Program-made: the position numbers and the translations under genes | Notes under the pieces: generated by a model | Told to the model about the DNA's origin: nothing | The model's input: only the letters and a program-made list of their open reading frames with translations | Database searches by the model: none | Assembly: GCA_905183005.1 (NCBI GenBank) | Contig: CAJJDO010000100.1 | Coordinates: 8,285-72,284 of the forward strand | DNA: 64,000 bases | Source: Paramecium pentaurelia | Lineage: Eukaryota > Ciliophora > Oligohymenophorea > Peniculida > Parameciidae | Direction of reading: 5' to 3' | Shown: piece after piece, positions 1 through 12,800 of the stretch | Numbering within the stretch: position 1 is the stretch's first letter | Layout: every line of letters begins with the position of its first letter

Positions 1-858
1 AAGAAAAGTAAATGGAGTAAGCCTTATATAAAGATATTTTTTACAATTATGATCATAGCTATGTTAACGATTATCTTACGTTATAAGAAGAATATGTTAG
101 ACCATGGTAAGTTAATGTGGAGAGAGTATAACATGGGTAAAATTTTGGAGTAAAAGTCCCCTCTATGACCAGTCTGGTCCAGGGATTAATGGATAAATGG
201 GAAGTGGAATAAAAAAAGAAAATGAGGTTACTCAATCTTGGTGAATTATAAAATAAAATCTTGGAGCTTGAATAATAATATGATAAGATCAATGATCAAT
301 GTAAATCTATACTTGCACAGAAATTTAATGGTGTGTAAATGCAATCAATGTCTGATAAAAAAGCCCCTTTGTGGGTGGAGGTACAAAACTCTACTGAAGA
401 AGAGGAGTTCCTAGACACTATATATATAAAATGGTGCACTATCCAACCTTTTAACTAAGAACTCTAGAATGCAGCTAAAGCCTTTCAACTATATAATCCG
501 TAAACAACTATTGAAATTTGCGTGAATGAGAATAATGTGTAGCCCTTACATATTTAGTTTTTTCTGGGAGGTAAGTTTTAATATCATAATATTATGGAAT
601 AACTTCCCAATAGCAAAATTCACAAGGTATTCAACTAATCAAAGGTGCAAATATGAGTTTAACCGATTAGAATCTTACAAAATAAACTTTATCTAGGTCC
701 CATATGATAAGGGTCCCTATATAAGATTATGTAAGAGATGTGGTTTCACAACTAATGAGCCTTCTGTTAAGTTAGAAGATGATGTCAAACATTTGTTACA
801 AAATTGTGCAATCTTTGCATAATATATAGGTAGAGATTAACTCCAAATTAATAGATGA
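1..858 (+). pseudogene. non-LTR retrotransposon-like 3' relic, frameshifted
   Basis: Read with TAA/TAG as Gln, three overlapping frames give one plausible protein tail. Frame 1 runs from the window edge to a TGA at 166-168, frame 3 is open from about 171 to a TGA at 654-656, and frame 1 resumes from about 652 to a TGA at 856-858. The last piece contains CKRCGFTT, then an acidic stretch, then DDVKHLLQNC. This C-x2-C ... H-x4-C spacing is the zinc-binding tail often found after reverse transcriptase in LINE-type elements. No catalytic reverse transcriptase motif lies inside the window, so the assignment rests on that tail alone. The frame change near 650 and the early TGA indicate a dead copy. 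It could instead be the end of an unrelated Cys/His protein gene. Confidence 0.45.
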
Positions 859-1233
859 TTCTAATGAAAAAAATTTTAGCACATTATTAAATTATTATTA
901 TTATTAAAAACTTTTTGAGCAAATCTTATTCTGTTTCACTTGCAATCAATAATATACCTCCAGATCTAAATTCATCTTTATAAAAGTTAGATTTATTTAA
1001 ATTATTTATCTATAATGACACTTATCTTGAATGCTATGTTCATAAATTACTCTTTCAAGTTGGAAGTTCCTTTTTTCTTATTGTAAACCAAAAGAGGATA
1101 AAGCTTCTTGTGATCCCAAAATATAGTCACTCTTTGGCTCTTAAGGATTTCATTATAATTATTTTTTTATTCTAACATTTCCTTCCTAATTTTAGGAACT
1201 CTGAATTAATAACTTCAGATTCAAAGTTTCAAG
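859..1233. other. AT-rich spacer between two relics
   Basis: No gene is supported here. The minus strand keeps reading in the same frame as the neighbouring relic (1234-1975) but is interrupted by TGA codons, so part of it may be that relic's degraded 3' end. Confidence 0.3.
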
Positions 1234-1975
1234 TCAATCTAAATTGAGCAAAGTATCACTAATAGAATCTGACAAGTGTTTAATATCCAAAAAGATGGTT
1301 GTTAATTTGCAATTCAAGAAATCAAACATTGATTTAACATGTCTCATATTCCATCTTGTACTAAAATAAAATGATTCTTTAAATGCCTTTACAATTCTTT
1401 AATTTGTTGATTCAGAAAGACCCAAAGCCACTCCTTTAAAATCTAAAAAATCTATATTAAATTATATTTGTTGTAAAGTACAAGAGAATTCGATTCTGAT
1501 AAAATTAAATGGGAAATTGTAAAAGCATGAATTTGTAATCTTCAAACTTAAAATTTAAATTATTGAAGTTTCAATTTGGTTAATGAAAAATTCTTTCTTT
1601 TATTGTAAAAATATATTATCAATTTTTGAATTTTTAAATGTATAATTGCCACTTTATTTCCTTCAATTACTTAAAGTAGAATAATCAAATATTTTCTAAG
1701 TCTAATTATTTAAATATATTTCCTCATAAGGATTAGAAACTGGTATATCCAAAGTAGAAATCCAACTTTTATCTGACAAACCTATCTGTGTGAATCTTGA
1801 TCTCTCATAATAGAATACTCTAGCATTCAAGTGAAATTTATTACTAAGACGATCAGAAATATCAATTTAGGTGAATAATTGAAATTTCTGTGCTAAGTAG
1901 GAATTTTATAGGTCTATGAAAGGATTGTATAAACATAAAAATAAAATATCCTAAGTTTTGCACAAGATATGTATC
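1234..1975 (-). pseudogene. coding relic, possibly VPS13/chorein-like
   Basis: On the minus strand one frame stays open from about 1975 to a TGA at 1234-1236 with a single internal TGA at 1663-1665. The upstream part reads like real protein, including FHLNARVFYYERSRFTQIG and DKSWISTLDIPVSNPYEE. The part after the internal TGA includes DFLDFKGVALGLSES. The asparagine-proline and aromatic texture recalls the SHR-binding region of VPS13-type lipid transfer proteins, but I cannot confirm this and offer it only as a lead. No start codon or intron pattern was established. The internal stop could be a real lesion, an unrecognised short intron, or an assembly error. Confidence 0.35.
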
Positions 1976-3279
1976 AGCCAACAGATAAGGTGAATGGAGT
2001 TGTCCATTTATAATCATTATTGGAAAATATGATCTTAGTTTCCATAAAAGACTTTATGAATCTAAAATTGACTCCTTGCTAATAAATAATACATAATGGA
2101 GTTTGAAATTATGATATCTGGGGATTGAAGATAATTAAGATTTTTTTATGATTTTAATATATTAATAATGATTTTTATTATTGAAAGAACTGATTAATAT
2201 ATATTAAAAACCATAAGAATTGACCTGATGAATTCTAATAGTTATAATTAAAAAATATTACAATAATTATTATTAATGAGAAAGAGCTCCAAAAATGTTA
2301 TTATTAGAATATGATTAATTAGATACCATCCTTTTAAAAACTTCGAATCTATTTATTACTCTTTATTGAATTAATTACAGTATATTGGCTCTTGTAAAAA
2401 TAGATATCTTAACTAATTCATGTAATAAAGATTCTTACTAGATACTTCGATTTTCATTAGTTTAGTTTTTATTACTTCATGAGCCTAAAATAGATTTGAA
2501 TTTTTATATAAATTTTACTTTTAGGAATTCATTATCTCTTTTTAGTTAAGAATATCAGTGTAAAATAATAATATATATTTTGAAAAATTTGTTATTGAAT
2601 CGAATCTCTATTGAAGATTTGAGAAATTGAATTAGAATATTTCATAATAATACAAGATTGAATTCACAATATAAAAAATAAATGTCTTCTATAATTTTTA
2701 ATAAAATCTCAAAAATTTATCACATTAAGATCTAATATTTAATTTTCGATTGGTAATATATCTTCTTCCATTTTGGTAAGAGATGGCAAAAATTGGATTT
2801 GAAAAGTAAGGATCTTTAAAGATTGGTAAATATAAAAATAAAAAAAATGAATATTATTAGTATTTTATTCCTTTAATCACAGATCATATTGAGTAAAATG
2901 TAACAAAATCATGTGCCATTTAAACTTATGCCTCTTTATGTCTATATTCAAAAAGAAAATGATGGAAAATTACTGATAAAACCTAAAATCAAGGAAGTTT
3001 AATTAAAATACAAATGAAAATTTCTTTTTTCAAGAAATATTAATAAGAATTTTCCATTAACCTTTGTTTAAATTTAATATTTAGGAAATCTAAAATAATA
3101 TATAATTTCAATCTAGGATTTATCGAATTTTTAGCAAGAAATAAAAAAAATATCTTTATCATAACAGATTAAAAAAAGGCTATATTTAAAAGATAAATTC
3201 TAAACTCATCTTTTTTAATAAATATTATACAAAATTTGGAAAATATGATAAATTATATTTCTAATTTGATTTAATAATT
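1976..3279. other. AT-rich region without a supported gene
   Basis: Both strands break up into short frames with frequent TGA. I see no start-to-stop frame with protein-like composition, no RNA gene and no repeat. It is the 3' flank of the minus-strand WD40 gene that ends at 3280. Confidence 0.4.
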
Positions 3280-4766
3280 TCATTATTCTTTGTATCTTCT
3301 GAGTTGTATTTCTTTTGATTTGTTCTCCCAAGTTATTAGATACTCTCCATCATCGCTTATTCTTCCAAATAAAACATTTGTATTAAAATGAATAGATTAT
3401 TCAGTTAAATATTCTCCATTTTATTTTTTCCTTATTAAATTGACATATTCACCATTTTTACTGAATAATATGGATTTTGAATTTAAATATTATTAAGGAA
3501 ATAAACAATAACCATCTGATCCACATTTTACAACAATATCTTTAGTCTTTGTAAACTATTTATTGATAGTGTTCATCTCAAAAATAGATATCTAATTTTA
3601 ACCACATTGTGATAATGTGAATATATCATTATCAATAAAGCATACTCGTAATGTAGATAATTCAACTGTAATTTTTTATGTAACAATCCATTCTTTATTC
3701 TATTATTATTGTTCAATTATTAATATTTATTTATCATTGCCACAAGAGACCACTCTATTTTACTATTAATTTAAACTTAATCCAAATACAGAATTATAAT
3801 GATCTTTAATAGTTTGTTAACACGTCCATTCATTCTTTTTCATCCAAAATTTAATTGTATTATCTGAACCTCCTGATATAATCAAGTCTTCATTATTATT
3901 TAATATTAAACAATATATCCAACTATTATGTCCATTTAATATCTATTAAGTAACATATTATTGATTTTAATTATATTACCATATAATGATAGATTAATAA
4001 CTCCCAGAAATAAACTAATTTGTTTTCTTCATAAAATTTAGAGTATGTACATCATTATTATGCTCACTTAAAATTTATTTTAATTTCATAATTCCTTAAT
4101 TAAATTCAAATACTTTAATTTCTTTATCACATCCAGCCAATAAGATTGAACAATCTTTATTAATATCTATTGCCCTACAACATTCATTTTATGAAATTGA
4201 ATATTGTTAAATTAGTTAATAAGTGAATGATTTAACATTTGAATTATTAATAGATGAAATAGTTTCTAATTTTTCATTATTTGATTAATTATTGAGTAAT
4301 GACATTTATTTATTTGATGGTTTTAATAGGGAATCTTTATCTGGTACTTTTTATTCAATTGATTTTTAATTTTTTTTAATTCTATCTATCTTTTCTTTTT
4401 AAATTTCTTAAGTCATATATTGTTTATGACCTAAAATTTGCAAATTCTCTTCTTATTTTATAGGTATTATTTTGTGATTAATTTAATTGTTAACATTATG
4501 TGTTATTAATGATTACATGTCTTAAGATAATTATTGAGCAAGGCTTAATTTCTCAAAATTAGTTTTAGGTGTATTAACAGAAGTTAATGTAATAGGTTGA
4601 TAATTATAATTTATTAAATCAGTTAAATTAAGAAGTGAATCTATTTCATTGTTAATATTATTGAATGAAGACTATTAAATATATTAATAAATAATATTAC
4701 TTCTAATTGATTTAAAAAAGCTTCTGTGCATTCATCTACCTTTTATTAATAATTATTTGTTTTCAT
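3280..4766 (-). CDS. WD40-repeat protein (Paramecium family), N-terminus uncertain
   Basis: Two exons are supported: 4701-4766 and 3280-4671, with a 29-nt GT...TAG intron at 4672-4700. Together they give 485 residues ending at TGA 3280-3282. Residues 1-200 or so are Gln/Asn-rich and probably coiled. The C-terminal half carries WD40 blades: IKVFEFNQG, then SGSYQQSIIIWQYN, then SGGSDNTIKFWMKKNEW, then degenerate blades. The protein is a scaffold by family, with no catalytic residues expected. Paramecium homologues usually have an additional N-terminal helical or zinc-binding part. Here the first in-frame ATG (4766) follows a TGA, and coding-like sequence continues upstream only in other frames, so the annotated start may be internal or the 5' end may be damaged. 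Confidence 0.75.
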
Positions 4767-5107
4767 ATCAATTTTTTTATTAATTTCTAAATTATTTAAT
4801 CAAGAATAATATTTCAATAAATCTATTTATACTAAAAAAACGTAAAACAATATCTTCTAAATATATGTATTAATTTACAAAGTTTAAATTTTATTATATT
4901 TTATAGAATAGCCTGCTTATTTGTTCAATATAATATTTAATAAGTCTACATCCTTTTAATGTTTCGAAAGAACTAGAATTAGAATAATGAATTAATTAAT
5001 AATTAAATTTTAGGGGATTTCCTGTTCAATAAATGGAAAGATAAACACAAAGAAAATAAATATTATAATGTAATATTGAATACAACAATTGATATAATAT
5101 CATTATT
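4767..5107. other. 5' flank of WD40 gene with out-of-frame coding traces
   Basis: Minus-strand frames upstream of the WD40 start contain protein-like pieces (for example YIYLEDIVLRFFSINRF) that do not connect cleanly to the gene. They may be a missing first exon joined by an intron of unusual length, or a decayed N-terminus. Confidence 0.3.
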
Positions 5108-5559
5108 ATGATTACTTATGAAATGATGGAGTTAATAAAATAGAAGTTTCTTTATTCTAAGAACCATTAAGATAAGGGACCAATAGCAGATAATTTTCAA
5201 TTACAAATGCATTTTAAGATTACTTACCTGATTAAAATTTAAGGACCTTTGATTTTTTAATTTAAATAATAATATCATGATGTGAAAATCTTCACATATG
5301 CCTTTGTATGGTATTTATTGTATTATTATTAATATTGAATAATGATATATTCAAGGAATTACAGTTTAATTTTTAAACTTCATTAAGAAGTTAATTATTA
5401 CCTAGTCAATATCCCATTGATCTCTAATCTAATTTACTTTTTAAAGTAAAAAAGAAAATCTTAGTAAAACAAGAAAAGTTTATTACTTTCATATTAATAG
5501 AATAAATAAAACTGAATAAATTAAATAGAATAAAAAACATAGATCAATAAAGTTCTTGA
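5108..5559 (+). pseudogene. short coding relic, unknown
   Basis: An ATG at 5108 opens a 76-residue frame to TGA 5336-5338 (starting MITYEMMELIKQKFLYSKN). A second overlapping frame continues to TGA 5557-5559 and contains SQLLPSQYPIDLQSNLLFK. The two pieces together look like one short protein with a frame change near 5300, where no typical 20-35 nt intron can be drawn. I do not recognise a family. It could also be chance, since TGA is the only stop in AT-rich sequence. Confidence 0.25.
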
Positions 5560-5649
5560 CTGTAGTTGACTTGAAGCGTTAATAAGACCTTTTTTTATAA
5601 GATAAACACAAGAATTTTTAACTTTTCAACTATATAAAAATCTATTCTA

Positions 5650-6066
5650 TCATATTTTTATGAGTGGACAAGAAATATAAGTTAATGCTATTTTATCCCA
5701 TTAATAAGGATTCATTAGCTCTATTTTAGGGTCACTTTATTATAATCTATAAACCTGCAGGGGTTTTTAATAATAATTATTATGAAATTATTTCTTCCTG
5801 ATATTTAAAATAATTTGTATTATTAATCCCTCTAAAAAGGCATCATTCCAATATCTAATTATCTGCTGTTTGAAGAAGAGTAGGAAACCAGCTGATTTCT
5901 TCTTACCCCTTACTATTATTATTTTTAGCCATTCCTCATTAACCATATTCTTACTCAAGTGATTATTTAATCAAATTACAGGTCTCTTGTGAAGATATTC
6001 CTAAATTAATTAGGGCAAGTTACACTTTTTGGCAATTAGCTGATCGCCTTAGTAAGGTTCACCATC
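5650..6066 (-). pseudogene. coding relic with one in-frame TGA
   Basis: A single minus-strand frame runs from about 6066 to TGA 5650-5652, interrupted by one TGA near 5974. Flanking text is protein-like on both sides: GEPYQGDQLIAKKCNLPQL before it and NMVNEEWLKIIIVRGKKK after it, ending in DPKIELMNPYQWDKIALTY. No standard short intron removes the TGA in frame. I do not recognise a family. The most likely reading is a decayed gene, or less likely a sequence error. Confidence 0.3.
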
Positions 6067-6843
6067 CTAGAAAAACACAAATAAAATTAAATAATAAATA
6101 TAAAATTAGATCAAGATTTTTTCATTTTCTAAAAGAAAATCAGCCTTGAGCTTCTCACTCCAATATATATTATTTATTTTGTTTTGGTAGTAAAGATAAT
6201 TTTGAAATATAAAACTTTGTCAAACTTAACTCATTCTTTAGATTGATCCGACTTGTGTCTGAAAATATTTCTTTTTTAGTAGGCTGATTCAACTAGTTAT
6301 TTGGAATACAAGCTAGATTTGGAGAATTACTAAGTATGAATAGAAAATAATATTAATATATATTAATATTTTTCAAATTATTGTAAGCCGCCCTCTTAGG
6401 ATTTGTGGTATAATTATGCTTGTAAATAAGATTATTGCTCCTTCATAATCTTCAGATTTTTATCCTAAAATAGTTCTTAATTTTGTAAATAAACTCTATT
6501 ATAAATTGAGTGAAATAATTAGGATGTGAAGAAAATTGCTAATAAAAAGCAGCAATACTTTTGAATCTATGTATTGCTTAAATAAACTTATAAAATATTC
6601 TCATTATCAAAACTACATGGTTTAGAAATATGAATATAGAAATGTTAAAAATTTAATTCTAAAGCAGATGATATTCAGCAATTATCAAATATATTAATAA
6701 ATTAAATTATGAGATTATTTCTGAGCTAAATTCAATTTTTATATGTTCTAATAATATTAAAAATATTTAAAAAAAAGAATCCATCCAATAACATATTAAA
6801 ATAGCCTCAGAAAATAATAAACTATAATTTATTTTATTATATC
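6067..6843. other. AT-rich 3' flank of the giant Cys-rich gene
   Basis: Short open patches occur on both strands, but none has a start, a stop and protein-like content that I would defend. No terminator-like or repeat structure was noticed. Confidence 0.35.
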
Positions 6844-9800
6844 TCAATAAAAAACTATACAAGTATCTGACTGTTTCTTTTGATTCGTCCTTAAGCAACT
6901 TTTGATGTTATGGATCACCAACTTACTATATTTTAACAACTATTGGTAGATATCAATCGCTAAGGTGAAAACAAGAATCAGAGTGAAACCACTTATATTA
7001 ACCCACCCTAAACTTTCAGCTGATTCTCTTTTTTGATTTAATTTCAGTATTTCATATAAAGAAAATATTATAGCATTTAACATAATCAATACTTCTGTTA
7101 TGATTATTTTTATATTTTCTAAATTGTTCTCAAAAGGTTTATAGATATATAAATAACAAGAAAATATTCCTGATAGATATGCTGTAATTAAACATTAAGC
7201 TCCAATAAGACCTTAAAATAGAACTAAATTTATAATGAATAAGGTTTTCTTAATCAATAATACTACAAAATATTATTTTGGTCCTTAATGTGCTTAGTTC
7301 TTAATTCCTTCCACTAATACTGATAAATTGTTAGCAACTGCATTCTTATAGCTTAGATATGAGTAAAAATAGGCTAAAAAAATGAAATTAAATATTAATG
7401 TAATAAAAGCCAAATAGGAGATAGTTGTATTTATTGTGGTGTCTGTATTAAAATTAGCCAATTATAAAATAGATGCAAATGTCAAATCATAAAAGTTAGA
7501 TGTAAAAATTCTAATTAATCCAGAATAAATAAAATACTAATAGTATTTTCTTGCAAATCTTTGAATGAAAAAAATTACTTTAACTATTTTGAGAATAAAT
7601 CCTTTTTCATTATTTAATTACCAATTTTCATACTTACATATAATAAGTAATTTGTAAAATGAATATGATATCAAAAAATTGATAAATCCAAATATTATTA
7701 TAAGTAAAAGTGTCTCAAAGTTTTCCAAAAAGTAACAATTAATTTAATAGTATTCAAATTTCCATTTAGCTATTATGACTGGAACTTAAAAATTAAATAT
7801 ATATTGTAAATTTTGATCTATTTACAATCTATTTAGAATTGGAGTAAAAGAGCCTATTGAAAAAATCTCAAAATAATATTCTAAGTTTTCTGGGAATTCA
7901 ATATTATGAAATTTCATATAGGATAATTATTAAAACATATCAAGGATATTCCATAAGATTTCTAAATTACCGCATAAAAAAGAAATTCCACTTATAATAA
8001 AGATGATATACAATACAATTCTACTCATCATGGAAGTTTTTGTCATAATTAAATATTACTCATCTGACATTTTATAGATAGATCTAAATTCTAATTTTGC
8101 TTCATTTGATAATAAAGTGTTACCTTAGATATTTACTATCTTGTCACTATTTACTTAAACTTTTAAAACAGGATTATAAACATTAGTTTTAAAATTCACT
8201 ACTATTTTATAATTTACTTCTGCCAATTAAGTAGTGATAGGGATTATAGATTTAATTTCAATGGTATATTCTTGATCTTTGGCATTTATTATTTCAATAA
8301 AAATTAAATGAAGAAATTATTCTTCACTAATACTTTGTTCACTTAAACATACTGGCTCAGAAAATGATAATTTGAACTCTTAATAACTTGTTTCCGTTTT
8401 AGTTAATTTGGTTAGTGTAATTTTAGGTAAAATAGCATAGGCACAAACACTAATAGCAATTTCATTTAAGCATATCCAATTATCTTCAACTTTGCAAGAA
8501 TTATTGCATCCATCATTATTTTAAAGATTGCCATCATCACATTATTCTATTTGTGATATGAAATATCCATCTCCACAAACATTGTTACAATAAGGTCCAT
8601 CTTCTATAAGTCCATTTTGACATTAAATACACTATCCTTGAAAACAATCAACACATTTCTAATGACATTAAAAAGTACATTGATAACACCCATCAAATTG
8701 AATATTATTTCCATCATCACATTATTCGTTTCCTACTGCATAACCATCACCACAATTTGAAATACAAACACCATCAATCAATAACCATCCCATTTTTAAA
8801 CATTCCTAACACTGATTGCCATTACAAATATTGCATCCTTATGGACATTAAATTTTGCATTTATAACAACCATCATATGGTAAATAATTACCATCATCAC
8901 ATTATTCATCCTAACTTAAAACAATACCATTACCACAGAAATCATTACATTAATTAGAAAAGCATTTTTTCAGATAGATATCCCAAATGCATTCAACATT
9001 TTCACTATCAGTATAGCAAGCTTCTTTAATTTAGTAATCTTAGCAAAGTTGTTTTTTAGTGCATCCTCCATTTTAATTAACAGTACAAAATGGCAAATAG
9101 GAATTACATTCCTCATATTTAGTTAGAGAAATTTATGCAGTTTAGCATGTTTTAGTGTAACATTTTTTATTTATCCAAACACAAGGATTTAAATTAATAT
9201 CAAATGTACAGCCATCAATCATATTTATATCTTCACAGGCCTTTCTTTATACACATTAATATCCATTGGTTACACAATGCTTATCTTCAAATATAGATGC
9301 ACAATCTGAATCTAGAGAATAATAATAATCTTAACATCCTATTTAACGACAACCCAATTTTTTTTGACAAGTGGAATAAAATATTTAACATTAAAAATCT
9401 GATTAAGTTGTTGAAGGTGCATTTTCACATAAACGTTCTTAACAAATTACTTATTTATCATTCCAAAAACAACCAATACCTTTTAAATTCATTTAGCCAT
9501 CACTAATACATTATTAATAATTGTAGTTCATACAAAAAGGTTAACCAATTTCACATCCATCTAAATTTTTATTGACTGTACACGAATCATCAAAATATAA
9601 ATGACAACTATTAGCTGTATTATTAATTAATTAGGCTGTTAAGCAATCCTTAATAGTACATTTATTTTGACTTTTTATCCATTCGCATTTAACATTATTG
9701 TTATCAATCTAACATTATTCTTGTATTTAGTAAGTACTACAATCATTTAATTATTAACATCCATTCAGTGTTGCATTTATTGTACACAAATTTAATTTTT

Positions 9801-12800
9801 AATTGCATTATTCATGTGTTTAATAAGTTGCCTCCAAATTTTCACATGTTAAATTGACACACTGATTTAATTCAATATTGAAGTAGCACTAGTTTCTATC
9901 TCTATCAATATAACATTAGATTTAATTTGCTGAATTGCATGAAATAGGAAGATCCACACATTAAATTATATCAAGTTTTAGAGTACAACTTTTATTTGAA
10001 TAATAAAGATCACATTGATCATGAGTGATAAATGATGTATTTGCTGAAGTGCAATCTTCTACACATTAATTATTATAACTATTGTATTAACAATTCATTA
10101 ACCAATTATTGCATTCTGATTGAGAGAATGAAGCAGAAGGTTTATTCTAGCATGTTTTTTCTATGCATTATGTATTATTCCAAAAGCAAGGGATACCTTT
10201 TGAGTTTTTAGTATCAACACACAATTAGCTACTTGAATAATTGCTACAAGTACCAACAGTTATGCATACAGAACCATCCCAAAAACATTTTTATTTAAAA
10301 ACATCGCATTTTACAAATGATTCTAAAGCAGAACAATTTAAGATTTGGCACCCTTAAGATCCATTAGACATGCAATAAGGACGACAATTATAACATTACT
10401 AGTGTGTAGATGAAGGAGAAAAATTTTAAGCTTAACAAATATTTGTGCAAGCATTATTGATCCAGTAACAATATACATCATCGAGTGCTTTTACACAAGC
10501 GTCTTTGTAAGGATAACTGAAACAATATTCTTTTTTTATTGTGCATTTTTAAGTCATTGAAAAACCAATAGTTTGTAATATATTTATATTGTAGCAATCA
10601 TAATGCGAATTAGGTGATGTCAAACTACTTGAACTACAATATTTATGATTGGAGCATTAAGATTAATCTGCACACCAATAACATTTACTGATTACTGACT
10701 GAATATAACCATAACTATTTTCACAATCAGATAAAATTGTATAATCTGAGCAAATTTTGCTTTTACATTGCCCATTAATCCAATAGCAATTTTATCCATC
10801 AACAAGATTTGATGAATTACATATAGTAGAATCATAAATTTCATCACATTTATAATAAGAACATCCTAAGCCTTTAGTATAATTAAATCTGCAATATATA
10901 GCATTAACTAATAGGCATTCACGATCTGTAACAGCAGTTGTATTCATTTGACAATCGACATTATTTACGCATTTACCATCTTACCAAAAACATGACTATT
11001 AATAACATTGATAAATTAGTTTAATTGATGTACAATCTCCTGTGTATGCTGTACAACCAGTATTATCAAGAACACAATCATATTTCCAATCATAACAAAT
11101 TTAATCTGTAATGACAGAATAATAGGAATAAGATAAATGTTAGCATTATCTAGACTCACAAGTATTAATTGAAAAATTATATCCACACTTTTTATCAGCT
11201 GTTGAAGTATTACATATTTATTATCCACCTTATTGCTAGCTGCATGAAGTCATAATTACACAGCATTCGCAATTTGTATCATATCTATAATTGGATGAAT
11301 AATTTTGGCATAATTTGTTTCTATCTTAAAATGATTTATATTAATAAAATTCTAAATAAGCTGAGTCTTATTATTGATTACAATTTTTTTCTTGATAGTA
11401 ACATAATTATCCTAATGCTGTTTTTTTGTTTTAGCAGTTAATTAATGATGCCTATTTATTAAAACATTAATTATCAGAACGACAATAATCAGTATAATTG
11501 CATTTTTAATTGTATTTCATGGAGGCACTATTACAAACTTTACTTGATAAATCAGAACAATCATAAATAGAGTAACATCCTAATCCACTTGATTATAAAA
11601 CACAGTAGGGATTATATAATTGACACAGTTCATTGCTTTTACTATCTTTAATAGCTTCACATTAATTAGATTGTACAATTTAACATTTAGAATCAAAAAA
11701 ATAGCATTTTTCATTGTTTAATGTTAGAGTTAAATTGCATATGATTGAATTTGTAATCTAATCACAAGAGAATGGTCTTGATTCACATCCAGGTCCATAT
11801 GTCCCATTTTATTAAATCTTTAATTAACATTAGTTATATTTTCTGAAATTTAAACATTCAGCTTCAGTTTGTGCAACTATATTTTCATAACACATTACAT
11901 TTTTACATTTTCGATTTAATAGATCCCACTTGCAAGGTTACTATGAATATGTGATTACACATTGTTATTCAAATTAATAATCACAAGAATCTAATAGATT
12001 TATACAAGTTCTACTAATCTAATTTATTGTACATTTAGAAAGGAACTTTTCACAATCTTCATGTGTTAATTCACCATAAATTCTATATTTACAATCACTA
12101 TCAGAGTCATCTAAATAACATTTTTAATCTAAATCATTCCAATAACAATTTTAGCCACTCAAATTAGTTTTACAATTTATTTGTCTGATATAATCTTAGC
12201 AATTAGACTTTTTTTATTCACATCCCATTGCAAGAATAGTAGAAATCGCAGTACATTCAGGATTCCAGGCTTAACATTCTTAATGTGTATCATACATGCT
12301 ATTATTAGGAGAAGATGTGCAAGCAAAAGAACTTGGTCTATTCATGCATCCTCCAGAATTATGATTAAAAATACAATTATCAAGCCAGGTATTGCATTCA
12401 AGATTATTTGTATACTCAATTTTAGGAGCATCTGAACATTCTTTTATTTTACATAAACTACCTGTCCAAAAACACTTTGTTCCATCTTATAGATTTAATT
12501 AACATTACTATTAGCTTAATAATTAGTTACAATTATTAGGCCATTATTAACATCCAAAACCAGAAGATCCTATTATACAAATCCCATTCATCACTTTAAA
12601 CAATTTACAATCATTATTAGTTACTTAAATTAAAGGATTTGCATCGATGCAATTTCGATTAATGCACTTTTGAGTAGAACTATCCCATTTACAATTAATT
12701 CCTGATCTAGTTGTATAGCATTATTCTTCAAGAGAATCTTCACAATCGTTCTTTTTATCCTCACAACCGTTCATTTTTTTTTAATTTTATAAAACTACAA

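Noticed and set aside
5974..5999. 26-nt GT...AG segment as an intron that would remove the in-frame TGA of the 5650-6066 relic
   Set aside because: Removing it shifts the downstream reading into another frame that meets TGA at once.
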